In this document: piece by piece, positions 22,140-33,203 of the stretch | Numbering within the stretch: the stretch's first letter is position 1 | Layout: every line of letters starts with the position of its first letter | Assembly (NCBI GenBank): GCA_963580285.1 | Contig: OY757013.1 | Location: 156,229,900-156,293,899 of the forward strand | Source of the DNA: Lucinisca nassula | Lineage: Eukaryota; Mollusca; Bivalvia; Lucinida; Lucinidae | Length of the DNA: 64,000 nucleotides | Reading direction: 5' to 3' | Notes under the pieces: generated by a model | The model's input: only the letters and a program-made list of their open reading frames with translations | Database searches by the model: none | Told to the model about the DNA's origin: nothing | Position numbers and translations under genes: made by a program

Positions 22140-23784
22140 ACATGGGGGTCCCCCAGGTTGTGCTGGGGACATGCCCCACCCCCCTCAACTTCATAAAAGG
22201 CCATATAACTCAGAAACCATTCAGATCCCAACCCCTGAACCATATATATTCTTGTTCCTTATGATAAGACACATTCAGTGACCCCAAACTGGGGGTCGCC
22301 TGGGTCATGCCCCGTCCCCGCCATTTCATAAAAGGCCCAATATCTCGGAAACCTTACAGATCCCCACCCCTAAACCATATATATTCTTGTTCCTTATGAA
22401 GAGACGCATTCATGGATACCAACTTGGGGGTCTCCCGGGGTGCGCTGGGGCCTTGCCCCTCGCCTCCACTTCACAAAAACCCATATACCTCAGAAACCAT
22501 TCAGATCCCCACCCCTAAACCATATATATTCTTATTCCTTTCGATAAGTTGCATTCAGTGACACCAACCTGTGGGTCCCCTTGGATGCGCCGTGGTCATG
22601 CCCCACCCCCTCCATTTCATAAAAGGCCCAATATCTCAGAAACCTTACAGATCCCCACCCCCTAACCATATATATTCTTGTTCCTTATAAAGAGAAGTGT
22701 TCATTGACACCAACCTGGGGGTCTCCCTTGGTGTGCCGGGGCCTTGCCTCCACCCCTTCACTTCACAAAAGGCCATACATCTCAAAGATCCCCACCTCTA
22801 AACCATATATATTCTTGTCCCTTATGATAAGAAGCATTCATTGACATCAACCTGGGGGTCCCCAGGGATGTGCCGGGGCCGTGCCCAACACCTTCATTTC
22901 ATAAAAGGCCCAATATTTTGGAAACCTTGCAGATCCCCACCACTAGAATCATAGAAGCCTCTGTGGTGTAGTGGTTACGCTACTCGCCTTGTAAACCAGG
23001 GATCGCAGGATCAATCCCAGGCTTCTCCAAACTTTCGGATGAGTCTTTAAACCAAGGTCCCGTCTCTGTATGACTTTAGCTGTTGGTTGGAAGTAAAACT
23101 AAAACACTCACTCACTCACCCCTAGAATCATATATATTGTTGTTCCATATGATAAGACTCATTCATTGACACCAACCTGAGGGTCCCCTGGGTCAAGCCA
23201 GGTCCTTGCCCCACCCCTTAACTTCACAAAAGGCCATATATCTCTGAGACTTAGAAACCATTCAGAGCTCCACTTCTAAACCATATATATTCATCTTCCT
23301 TATGATAAGACGCATTCAAATGACACCAGCTTGTGAGTCCTCATGGGGGCCCGGGCCATGCCCCACTGCTTTACTTCATTAAAAGCAATATATTTCAGAA
23401 ATCATTCAGATCCCCACCCCTAAACTATATATATTCTTGTTCCTTATGATAAGACTCATTCAATCACACCAACCTGGGGGTCTCTTTGTGCAATGTGCCC
23501 CGCCCCTCCACTTCATAAAAGGCAATAAATTTCAGAAACCATTCAAATCCCCACCCCATAATCATAAATGTACTTGTTCCTTAACAATAGCACAGCAACT
23601 TTGGAGTCAGCAGGGGCCATTCCTCTCCTCTCCACTTCACAGAATAGCCTCATATATCAGAAACCATTAAGATTCCCACCAATAAACCATATTATATTCT
23701 TGTTCCTTATGATAAGACACATTTAGGGACAACAATCTTGGGCTTACCTAGGATCAATAGGGCATGTCCCAACCCCTCCACCGC
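22140..23784 (+). repeat. Tandem array, about 140-bp unit, about 10 copies (continues at 29065)
   Basis: Markers AACCATATATATTCTTGTTC, ATGATAAGACGCATTCA, CCAACCTGGGGGTCCCC and CACTTCATAAAAGGCC recur near 22240, 22375, 22523, 22664, 22800, 23140, 23280, 23425, 23565 and 23690, and again near 29105. The units are diverged, GC/AT-patterned and non-coding. Confidence 0.88.
22954..23121 (+). mobile_element. tRNA-derived SINE, family B, with 11-bp target duplication
   Basis: Reads GAAGCCTCTGTGGTGTAGTG, GGTTACGCTACTCGCCTTG, GGATCAATCCCAGGCTTCTC and ends in (CTCA)n. CTAGAATCATA flanks both sides (22943-22953 and 23122-23132). It lies inside one unit of the 140-bp tandem array. Confidence 0.9.
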
Positions 23785-24479
23785 TTAACCCTTTACCACT
23801 CAGACCCGTGTTTCCCCGTATCTATCCATTACCACACCGACCCGTATATTTACGTGTCTATCCATTACCACTCCGATCCGTATTTGCCCGTATATCGGCC
23901 ATTTGAACAAATACGTGTTTTCCCGTGTCTCAAAATCAATCGCGTCATTTTTACCTTTTTCCTAAATATAAAAACGCCGGATGTTTATTAATGTTAAGTT
24001 TGGTCTTTTGCCAACAATATTTGCGAAAAAAACAAATATGTTTCTATACAAAGTTTTTGTGTAATTTACAACCAAACACACCAGGGGTTTCTTCTACTGA
24101 ATCACGATGACCTTGCCTGACCGTAATGGAAAATTACTGGGTTGAGTTACTGAATGACGCAATATTTGTGTGTCGGTCGCGCATGATTTGCATGATTTAG
24201 GTAGAGACAATTAGCGCTGTATAATCAGTTAGATTCAAGGGATTTATGGTTCAAGATAATTAGTTAATTGGGGATTATGATACCCTAGGAATGTTTATAC
24301 AGCGGATGCCACCCGGAGCGTGCCGAGCTTTGAGCCGCAATAAATTACGTAACAGTACCCAAAAGTGTACCCAGGTGGTCATCGGAAAGGCAATAAAACC
24401 CACAGATGGGTAGAAGGCCTTTCATTGGTCAATAGTTTCAGCCCCTTTAATGAATACTAATTTCTAAAAAAAAAAATAT

Positions 24480-26720
24480 GCGACGTCTGATCAGGGTCTC
24501 ACCGCCGACACGTTAACAGACAAACAGATGCAATTATTAAGCGGCACCTGATCAGGGTCTTCAGGTTTTTGGACCTTATAATGCTACGGCACCCGGATCA
24601 GACCCTCCACAATTATTGCCGCGACGTCTGATTCAGCTCCAACCGCCGACGGTTCATTTTATTTTATTTTCCGCGACCGAATAGGTTTGGAGGATATAGC
24701 GACCGTCCAAATGTCCGTCCGTCCGTAGACACAACAGACAGATGCAAACAATGCAGACTCGGATCAGACGCCGTACTATTATTGAACGGCGTCTGATGAG
24801 GGTCAGCATGTTTGTAGAAGGCATCTGAGACGGCGCAGACCCAGACAAGACGCTGCGCAACGGTTATGCGGCGTCTGATCAGGGTCTTATCGGCGACGGT
24901 GGTGTTTTTTATCCCTAGTCTAAACAGGTTCGGAGCCTTGTGTCTGTTCATTCGCCCGTTCGTAGACACAAAATTATGAGTGACAAGACGCTGCGCAACG
25001 GTTATGCGGCGTCTGATCAGGGTCTTATCGGCGACGGTTGTGTTTTTTATCCCTAGTCTGAACAGGTTCGGAGCCTGGCGTCCGTTCAAACGTCCGTCCA
25101 TAGACGCAATAGACATATGAAAACAATGCAGATCCGGATCAGATGTACAATTATTAAACTGCGTCTGATGATGGTCTACATGTATGTAGACGGTATCTGG
25201 GACGGCGCAGACCCGGACAAGACGTTGCGCAACGACGCGGCATCTGATCAGGGTCTTATCGCCAACGGTGGTGTTTTTTTTAACCCTAGTCTGAACAGGT
25301 TCGGGGGATATAGCGATCAGCGTGGCGTCATTCACCCAACCGTCTGTATAACAAAAGACAGAACACAAAGGTGCAAACAGTGCAGATTTGAATCAGACGC
25401 CATACAATTATTATACGGCGTCCGGATAGGGTCTACAAGTTTGTAGACGGAATATACGACGGCACAGACCCAGACCAGATGCTGTACAATGATCATGCGG
25501 TGTCTGATCATGGTCTGACCGCCGCCGGTGCGTTTTATTTTTATCCCCTGACCAAATAGGTTCGGGGATATAACTATCAGCCTGGCGTCCGTCCGTCCGT
25601 CCGCAAACAAAATTATGAGTCTGGCGTCCGTTCACATGTCCGTCCGTTCGTCCGTAGACACAACAGACAGATGCAAGCAATGCAGATAAGAATCAGACCT
25701 GTACAATTATTAAACGGCGTCTGATGAGGGTCTACAGGTTTGTAGACGGCATATGGGTCGGCGCAGACCCGGACAAGACGCTACACAACAATAATGCGAC
25801 GTCTGATCAGGGACTAATTGCCGACGGTGGTGTTTTTATCCCTAGTCTGAACATGTTCGGGGGATATAGCGATCAGCCTGGCGTCATCCACTCAACCGTC
25901 TGTATAACAATAGACAGAACACAAAGGTGCAAACAGTGCAGATTTGAATCAGACGCCATAATGATTATAAGGCGTCTGGATAGGGTCTACAGGTTTGAAG
26001 ATGGCATATGCGACGACACAGACCGTGCGACGTCTGATCATGGTCTGACCGCCGCCGGTGCGTTTTATTTTTTATCCCCTGACCAAATAGGTTCGGGGAT
26101 ATTACAATCAGCCTGGCGTCCGTCCGTCCGCAAACAAAATTGAGTCTGGCGTCCGTTCACATGTCCGTCCGTCCGTAGACACAACAGACAGATGCAAGCA
26201 ATGCAGATTCGAATCAGACTTTAACAATTATTAAACGGCGTCTGATGAGGGTCTACAGGTTTGTAGACGGCATATGGGTCGGCGCAGACCCGGACAAGAC
26301 GCTGCACAAAGGTAATGCGGCGTCTGATCAGGGACTCATTGCCGACGGTGGTGTTTTTTATCCCTAGTCTGAACATTTTCGGGGGATATAGCGATCAGCC
26401 TGGCATCATCCACATAACTATAGACGGAACACAAAGGTGCAAACAGCGCAGTTCGGGATCAGAGCCCAGAAAATTATTATAAGGCATCCGATCAGGGTCT
26501 ACAGGATTGTAGACGGCACAGACCCAGACCAGTAGCTATCAACCTGACGTCATCCACCCGTTAGTCTGTATGACAATAGACAGAACACAAAGGTGCAAAC
26601 AGTGCAGATCTGTATCAGAGCCCAGACAAATATTATAAGGGGTCTGATCAGGGTCTACAGGGTTGTAGACAGCACATGCGATGGCACAGACCCAGACCAG
26701 ACGCTGTACAATGATCATGC
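24480..26720 (+). repeat. Hairpin tandem array, about eight units of 250-300 bp
   Basis: The marker TTGTAGACGG (or a near variant) plus GACGGCGCAGACCCGGACAA recurs near 24808, 25190, 25443, 25741, 26004, 26258, 26508 and 26665. Each full unit has two inverted-repeat segments of the type CAGACGCC...GGCGTCTGATCAGGGTCT, a GGTTCGGGGATATAGC block and GTCCGTCCGTCCG tracts. The stems match the hairpin core of the dispersed MITEs (AAACAGTGCAG...TCTGATCAGGGTCTACA). Long frames on both strands reflect the periodicity, not genes. Confidence 0.85.
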
Positions 26721-26850
26721 GCATCAGATGTCATTGCACCTCAGTGTTGGGTAAAAGTCCCACCAAATTGGAAGCAATATCTCCAAAATGTCCTAAATAG
26801 TGTTGATCGGGATGTTATACCTCTAATCAAACAAACAAATCTTATTTATA
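26720..26850 (+). mobile_element. Family A SINE 3' fragment
   Basis: TCAGATGTCATTGCACCTCA, GGAAGCAATATCTCCAAAAT and AGTGTTGATCGGGATGTTAT end in a CAAACAAA tail, directly abutting the hairpin array. A-rich runs follow at 26851-26865 and 26921-26935. Confidence 0.78.
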
Positions 26851-27215
26851 AAAAAAAAAAAAAAAATACAGAGACGGCTCTTTGGGGTGAGCTGGCTATG
26901 GGCTGGTTGATACATTTATTAAAAAAAAAAAAAAAGGTAAAGTTGGGGATGGGGGTTCAAAAAAGGATAGATAGACTGTAATAGTTATTTTAATCTTCAG
27001 TGATTTTTTTAGGCGTGCGTCCTGCGTCCTGTACGCATAATTTCGCCAGAGGACGCATAAAAATATCGTCGGCGGGTCCTGGGACGCATAAAAATTCTCG
27101 GATGAATGTACGCTTGCTTTATGAACTCTTACTTTCGTTTTCGGAATGCAAAAACGGTGTTTATCTAAGTACAATAGTTGATAAAACCCAGATATGGATT
27201 AAAACTGTTTGATAA

Positions 27216-28075
27216 TTTATAACGGTTCAATTATGACACTATTGTTAATCCCTGTCATATAATTGCCACCCTGCGGTGCGTGTCGATAAGGTGTGAAAAT
27301 ATGGCCAAGTTATTTCTCTAGTTTGCGTTTATTCCCCAATCATAAAATTTAATCCGCAATCAATTTGAAAATTATTTAATTGCTCCGAAGACGAGTTGCT
27401 ACGACTATTCTACTATCTCGTGAATGGTTATGTTTTGGCGCCAAATAGCAGAGGCTTGGCGAGAAAAGTTCAACACTTTAATTTGTGTTAACACATCTAT
27501 ATGTTTTTGTTGGTTATTGACACGGAGCTTACGGAAAGCGCTGTTTTTCCACAACCGTTTTGCTATCGAGAATTTTTTTACCTTTACCGTTTACAAACAT
27601 TTTTTTATGAAAGAGATACGCCCCCATTAAGATAAAACAATAGACACGTGTGGGGTTGCTGGGGTCCGATGACGTCATTTACCGATCGCGTGCAGGAAAA
27701 AAAAACTAGCGGTGGTTTGTGGGCCGCAGTTTGGATGCCGGAATTCGATGTTCGCATTGAACTTTCTTGTTTATTTCGTTTAAAATCGGAGTTTTAGGAA
27801 TAATGCTCACAAAAATCGGGCTTGCTTAGTAATGGAGGTTGTTATATTACTCATGTGTAAGTAAAATTGAGTGGACAATTATTCAATTAAACTTTGTTTA
27901 TGTCGGGAATTGTAAAAGGATAGAGCATAACATGAGATGCATCGTATTTTTAGCTGACAAAAGTAAAAATAAAATGGTACAAAAATAATTTGGGCGGGTT
28001 ATCCGCACCCTGAACTTGGGTCTGTTATTTGAGGGGAAAAACTGCGGGTAATACACGCCCGAATACGGTATATAC
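27216..28075 (+). repeat. Dispersed repeat sharing a 520-bp core with 37254-37775
   Basis: CGGTTCAATTATGACACTAT, TGCCACCCTGCGGTGCGTGT, TGGTTATGTTTTGGCGCCAA and GATGACGTCATTTACCGATC recur in the same order in the intronic element at 36642-37948, with indels. The right part (27985-28075) ends GGGTAATACACGCCCGAATA then CGGTATA. Sharing between two different elements suggests a captured or recombined segment. Confidence 0.8.
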
Positions 28076-28315
28076 ACAAGTTTAAATATAACTGAAATCG
28101 GGCAATGATCAGGAATTGCTACAACCAAGAAATTCATGCATTCCAGACTACAAGACTTAGTCTAGGGTGCAAAAGAAGGTTTCACAATGGGTCTTGGGTT
28201 GGATGCATGGTTTGGGCATGGGATGCATTAATTCTGGACCCAGTGGGTCCCAGGACTCACAATGGCAAATTTGTAAAAAAATCACTGAATCTTATGCAAA
28301 AGTACTGATTTTTTC

Positions 28316-28530
28316 ATAAACAAAACACACCCATGTGTCATAGCACATTCTTTAATTTCTCCAAAATGGCTACTTTTCCATTGAAAACTTTTATATTTTT
28401 CTTATTTATACTCAGAACATAGGTCGTGGGTGCCGATTGAGGCAGTTCTAACGAGTACCCACAACCTTGGTCTTGGTGCAGAAATAAGTAAAATTTATAA
28501 TGTATACCGGGTTCAGATAGATGTTCATTT
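28316..28530 (-). mobile_element. Family D MITE copy
   Basis: CCAAAATGGCTACTTTTCCA, TTTTTCTTATTTATACTCAG, CATAGGTCGTGGGTGCCG, GAGGCAGTTCTAACGAGTAC and CCACAACCTTGG make the same palindromic core as at 57052. It lies inside the 5.27-kb element. Confidence 0.75.
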
Positions 28531-29424
28531 CACAGACTTATGAACATGATCTTATTTCTGCATAAAAAGTATGTTATGGAAACTTGTTGGAAGACCCTCA
28601 GTGACATGCCCTAATGATTACCTACAAATATGCTTTTGTGCGGAAATAAGAAAAATAATACGTGGATACCCCCTCTTTTCTGGGGCTATGGTGGTTAAAA
28701 ATACTTTTTCTGACCAACCCAAAACAGAAATTTTTGCTAACGAAAATATTTTGCTTACTTTGACACTTCATATTTTCAAAACGCAAAGAGAAACTATAAT
28801 AATAATAAATTTAGTACCATTGGAAAGAAAATTTAATTTCCTAGAAACTTTACATTTACATAAATATTGTCAAATGTACAGAAAATACTAAAATAATCAT
28901 TTTTGTAACATAAGGGTGAAAATCACACAAAAATGCCAATATCTCTGTTCAGACAAGACTGTCAGGCCTATCAGCCATATATGGACTATTGGTTATTGAT
29001 TTACCTATATCAGTGTTCTGTTAAGATGCTGTATTGGATAATTTTCTGAGTGGTAAAGGGTTAAGAGGCCTTATATTTCTGACATAAAGATCTCCACTGC
29101 GAAACCATATATATATTCTTGTTCCTTATGATAAGACGCATTTAGTCACAAATTAGTGATACCATCCAGGGCTCCATTGGGTCCATGCCCCACCCCCTCT
29201 ACTTCATAAAAGGCCTAATGTATCAGATACATGGTGCTCATTTGGATATGGGGGCTCATTTGAAAGATTTTATAATTGGTGGATTAAAATGATATCATGT
29301 TAAAATACATGGCTGCCATTGGGCAGTGCAGCCTGAGCTCTGGTGAGCATTTTGGCCCATGGGCGTCTTGTTTTATATGGTTCCCACGGGGGCATTGCAT
29401 AGTTATAGTGACAGCTCTTGTTTC

Positions 29425-29997
29425 AAGTTGAGAGATGCACCCGTTTAGCAAGGTTGTACATGTGAATATGCCCTTTTTACATGACTGTGCATATTTTTAA
29501 GTGTCCTTTTTGCATATTTTCGTGCATTGAAAGTGCCTTTTTTACTGACCCTTTTGGGAGCAGGGGGAAGCACTATAATTTCTGCTTTAGAATTTTTGTT
29601 CATCTTTGAACAAAGAGGTTGAGAAGAGGCAAATACTTAAGTTGCATCATCGCCCTGTCACTTCAGCCAAAGGATATTTTATCATTAGTTAACGACCAGC
29701 ACCGGGCCTTACTGGTAAAAGCGGCATCTCAGGGATGTGTTGCTAGGACAGTTATGTTCCCACATCTTGTCAGATTTTTTTATTGCTCACGCTCTCGGTG
29801 GTCCTTCCTATCCGATACTATTAGTAACTTGATTTTGTTGATAATTCTAGTCAGATATGTTTTTTTTTACTTTTATGTTTAATTTGTTTTTTGCCATTGC
29901 TGAACTTGTTTTCAGCATGTTTTACACTTCTTGTAAGGGGACAAAACAAGTGGTGGAAACCAGACTTATTTCATAACTGAGTAGGCGGGGAGCCGGA
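29425..29997. other. Gene-less tract
   Basis: AT-rich sequence. The frame starting at 29619 (MRRGKYLS...) has a hydrophobic end from T-rich DNA and no splice or homology support. Nothing else recognised. Confidence 0.5.
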
Positions 29998-30000
29998 AAA

Positions 30001-30319
30001 CTTGTCCCATGGACAAAACGTCCCATGCCATTTTTGACCAGGTGCATAAAATGCCCCACCTCTTTTTTTCAGGGTGGACAAAACATCCCTTGCTATTTCG
30101 ACAGGGTGGACAAAACGTACCATATTCAATTAGAAGGTAGAATTTAATTCTCTAAAAGGGAACCAGTATTATACCCTGTCAAAACGGTGTGGGACGTTTT
30201 GTCCACCCTGAAGAAAATGATTTGGGATGTTTTGTCCACCCTGGAAAAATTACGTGGGACGTTTTGTCCACCTGGTCAAAAATGGTATGGGACGTTTTGT
30301 CCATGGGATGTTTTGTCCT
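30001..30319. mobile_element. Small inverted-repeat element, GGACAAAACGTCCCATG family
   Basis: CTTGTCCCATGGACAAAACG then TCCCATGCCATTTTTGACCA at the left is mirrored at the right end (TGGTCAAAAATGGTATGGGA, CGTTTTGTCCATGGGA). Additional internal copies of GGGACGTTTTGTCCACC point inward from the right. It is non-coding. Confidence 0.82.
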
Positions 30320-30635
30320 ACATTCCGAGTAGGCTTTATTTATCCCTTAAAAATTAGATTTTATATTATGAATAGAATACATGACCATTGAGATTGTGCC
30401 TTAAGGGTTGAAAACTGTGTGTCTGAATCTGCAAACTTATGCCCTGATCATTTCCGCTCAGAAACGACAGCAATTAACTCCACAGAGAAGACATCATTTT
30501 ATGAAATAATTTATTGAAACTATCGATAGTTGAATGATCTGTGGGCGATTGTTGTCGATAGTCCATTGTACCGGACCGCATTGCTAACGAGGCAGTTCCT
30601 ACCATGATGCATCAGACTATAGATGCATCTTTACT

Positions 30636-31026
30636 AAGGCTGACACGATTAATCGTATAATCGATTAATCGATCAATAAACTCCACAAAAAGATTATCAT
30701 TTCTGATTTTCTTGTAATCGATTACTTGAAAGGTACAATTTACTACCCAAAGTTATGCATAAAATAGCTGGATGAGTGGCAAACAGTGCAGACCCTGATG
30801 AGATGCCGCATTATGCGGCGTCTCATCTGGGTCTACACTGTTTGCTCAGGCCTGTCTGTTCAAATATACATATGGTAAATTGCAACATATGGTAAGAGTC
30901 GTGCTCAGACAGAAGGCCAGACAGGTAAAATAATGACAAAAACCATAGTGATTACTGATCGATTATCGATCGTAATGACAGGACTGATAATCAGTTAGCT
31001 TTTCAGCTCCGATTAGCCAGCCCTAA
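30636..31026. mobile_element. Family E MITE containing a subfamily J hairpin
   Basis: Ends TAAGGCTGACACGATTAATC and GATTAGCCAGCCCTAAT are approximate inverted repeats. ATCGATTA-rich palindromes lie next to each end. The centre (30765-30860) is a hairpin: GGCAAACAGTGCAGACCCTG, GATGCCGCATTATGCGGCGTC, TCATCTGGGTCTACACTGTT. Partial relatives lie at 32389, 45690 and 50040. Confidence 0.78.
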
Positions 31027-31048
31027 TCTTTACACCCCTAAAGTTTAA

Positions 31049-31290
31049 CCCTTGTCCTGCTGAATAAACTGATTAAGCCACACCCATTTCTAACTTTCAA
31101 CTCACCATATGACTTGATGTCTTTGTACATAAATTTTAACAAATTCACCAACAGAATGTCAAACAGTGTGCCATGGAAGTAACTGTTCAGATGGCTTCTG
31201 AAGAAGCCTCAGATGGCTTCTTCCAAGCCATTTGATCTGTAAATACACTGGTTGCAAAGATAGGGCATATCCCGGTTCAGCAGGACATGC
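31049..31290 (+). mobile_element. Degraded hairpin MITE, subfamily I
   Basis: TTAA then CCCTTGTCCTGCTGA at the left; TTCAGCAGGACA at the right has lost the terminal AGGGTTAA. The hairpin stem GATGGCTTCTGAAGAAGCC is partly duplicated. It is a damaged relative of the copy at 39541. Confidence 0.7.
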
Positions 31291-31324
31291 ACATATGAAA
31301 CACTGATTAACCCTTAAGCCTTAA

Positions 31325-31635
31325 AGGCATTTATTCTGTAACAGTAAAACACACGGTGTGTTCATAATTGTTTTATTGCCCCCTGTGATATACTGACTGT
31401 AGCAGATCAAAGGCGGCCCTTAATAGGGTGATTAGGAGCTCTTGTTGAATCCCCTGACTGAGGCACTTAAGAGGAAAATCAATAATATATACCAGTCAAC
31501 AGTAAGTAATTTATTGATTTTCCCCAAGGAGGCCCCTTACCTGTGAAGACAGAGGACTTCTCTTAAGTCAGCTCTGAGGGCTAAATATTATTATGTAATG
31601 AAATGATAGTCCTCAATAATCAAGAATAAATGCCT
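31325..31635. mobile_element. 311-bp TTAA-flanked MITE
   Basis: AGGCATTTATTC at the left and GAATAAATGCCT at the right are perfect inverted repeats with TTAA on both sides (31321-31324 and 31636-31639). The inner sequence also has inverted segments around AATCAATAATATATACC and TAATTTATTGATTTTCC. Confidence 0.85.
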
Positions 31636-31644
31636 TTAAGTTAA

Positions 31645-31858
31645 GGTACCAAATGGAATCTTCCTTCTTAAGTATAGTAGGAGACCATTTCAAAATTTAG
31701 GTGTGTCAGGTTGTGTTATCTTCAAAATTTATTCAGAAAATGGCTGAACTTTTTGCAAACAGTGTAGGCCCTGATCAGACACCGCGTTCTGCGGCGTCTG
31801 ATCTGGGCCTGCACTGTTTGCCATGGTACCCATTTATGGGTTTCCAGTCCAAATTGGG
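31645..31858 (+). mobile_element. TTAA-flanked hairpin MITE, subfamily H
   Basis: TTAA at 31641-31644 and 31859-31862. The interior holds ACCATTTCAAAATTTAGGTG, GCAAACAGTGTAGGCCCTGA, the stem GACACCGCGTTCTGCGGCGTC, and TGATCTGGGCCTGCACTGTT. Confidence 0.87.
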
Positions 31859-31976
31859 TTAAGATCTAATTTCTGTACAATGTATGTTACATCATAGCTG
31901 TTCATACCTCGTTATGTGGTTCTCGTTTTTATGTAAGATTAAGAAGGAGAATTACCGTATTTACCATATTTATTAA

Positions 31977-32207
31977 GCCTTATCTTACTGAATATTCATT
32001 TACCGGTAAGCCACACCCATTTCTGTCTTGCAACCAATCAAATTACTTGATGTAATTTATTGCTACAAATTCATAAACTGAATGCCAAACAGTGTAGATC
32101 CTGATCAGATGGCTTCTTCAGAAGCCATCTGATCTGGATCTACACCATCTGATCTGGATCTACACTGTTTCCAAAGATAGGGGTTGTCGTGAACAGCATG
32201 ATAAGAG
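31977..32207 (+). mobile_element. TTAA-flanked hairpin MITE, subfamily I
   Basis: TTAA-GCCTTATCTTACTGA at the left and CAGCATGATAAGAG-TTAA at the right. The hairpin stem is GATGGCTTCTTCAGAAGCCATC, and the right arm phrase CCATCTGATCTGGATCTACA is duplicated. Confidence 0.82.
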
Positions 32208-32345
32208 TTAAATTTGGACAAACATGCCTGAGCAAACTGTGAAAACCCCAATGAGATGCCACAGAAAGCAACATCTCATCGTGGTCAACACTGTTTGCCA
32301 TTCATCTAACTGTTTTTGACAACATCGGGTAGTAAATTGTAGTTG
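32208..32345 (-). mobile_element. Hairpin MITE fragment, subfamily J
   Basis: CTGAGCAAACTGTGAAAACC, ATGAGATGCCACAG, AGCAACATCTCATC, GGTCAACACTGTTTGCCATT. It is flanked downstream by a left-half family E sequence (32389-32470, AAGGCTGGCACGATCAATCG). Confidence 0.72.
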
Positions 32346-32474
32346 TTCAAATCTTAGAACAAGTTTGGTACTTATTAGAGTTGAGCTTAAGGCTGGCACG
32401 ATCAATCGGATAATCAATTAATCAATCAATAAATTCTACAAAAATGATTATCATTACTGATTTGCTAGTAAACG

Positions 32475-33203
32475 ATTATTTGATAAATATAATTTACTAT
32501 ACAATGTTGAACAGAGCTCTCACTAGGATTTTGAAAACAGGATTCCAGGAATCCTTCCTTGTGAAAAGTTGGATTCACAGGTAAACAGTTGGATTCCCAC
32601 ATAAAAAGTTGGAGTTCTGATCTTCATCGCGCATAGAACATAAACAAAAATTTCTTATTATCAGGCTACACATCCATGTTAATAACTTTATACTTTCATG
32701 GCTCCCAAACTCTTTTTCTGAAAAATGCATTTAATAAGTTCATTCCAAACGTGTAGATTGTAGGTACTAGTTAGAACTATTTCACTGATGTGTCTATGAA
32801 GCACCCACAATCTGATGTTTTGTAGAAAAAATAGGAAAATAATGTTTACCCCAGAAAAACCCACTCTTCCCAAAAAACATGCAGCTGCTCCGATTTATTC
32901 TCACACTTCTAGCCAAAGGCAAATAATGCCACATCATAAAAAATCATGTAGTATTAGGATAACAACAGATATAATGTAAACCCAGATCAGAAAAGCAGCA
33001 TGCTGTACAGCCATATTTGTGCTTTCAAATTCGGACGTACATGTACGTGACACCAGTTCATTATTTTAACTAAATGTGATATTTTACCGACTAATGTTAA
33101 TCCGTTGATGATTCATGCTTACATCAATCAGTAAATTAATAAATTGTAATCCATTATAACATGCGGATTAGCGCGGCGAGATTAAAAAGGTACAATCATT
33201 TTT
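32475..33203. other. Gene-less tract
   Basis: Contains a short tandem GTTGGATTCxCAG phrase (32570-32615) and a divergent family-D-like palindrome near 32740-32815 (GTAGGTACTAGTTAGAACTA ... CACCCACAATCTG). No gene was recognised. Confidence 0.5.

Larger units (their letters stand above)
23789..29060. mobile_element. 5.27-kb TTAA-flanked TIR element (piggyBac/Kolobok-like, non-autonomous)
   Basis: CCCTTTACCACTCAGA at 23789 is matched perfectly by TCTGAGTGGTAAAGGG ending at 29060. TTAA lies directly outside (23785-23788 and 29061-29064). Joining the flanks restores a normal unit of the surrounding 140-bp array, which gives a clear empty site. TTAA with CCC-starting TIRs fits piggyBac; Kolobok is possible. 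No transposase motif was found. Cargo: subterminal CCGTATxTxCCCGT repeats (23810-23925), a 2.2-kb hairpin array, a SINE tail, a 520-bp core shared with 37254-37775, and a family D MITE. Confidence 0.9.
21799..29370. mobile_element. AGCTCACC-type element with internal tandem repeats, interrupted
   Basis: The left end after a T run is AGCTCACCAGAGCCGAAGGC. The right end holds GAGCTCTGGTGAGC, GGCCCATGGGCGTCTTG, then TTTT. The subterminal inverted repeat is GCTCACCAGAGC/GCTCTGGTGAGC. The body is a 140-bp tandem array broken by a SINE and by a 5.3-kb TTAA element. The layout matches the elements at 33204, 40641 and 42611, although the internal sequence differs. Confidence 0.75.
21721..29420. mobile_element. 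Outer T-tract element (ATTATGCCCCCG...CTCTTG)
   Basis: A T run precedes ATTATGCCCCCGTAGGAGGG, and the other end reads CCACGGGGGCATTGCATAGT then GACAGCTCTTG followed by TTT. CCCCCGT and ACGGGGG lie near the two ends in inverted orientation. It is interrupted at 21799-29370 by the AGCTCACC-type element, so its own sequence is only about 130 bp. Its right terminus resembles that of the element nested in it. Confidence 0.65.

Noticed and set aside
24664..26143. Several long frames on both strands (for example 234 residues on the minus strand)
   Set aside because: They follow the tandem hairpin array, repeat with its period and occur on both strands at once; the peptides are repeats of the same DNA unit, not proteins.
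29619..29882. 87-residue frame MRRGKYLSCI with hydrophobic end
   Set aside because: The hydrophobic end is encoded by T-rich intergenic DNA; no start, splice or homology support.
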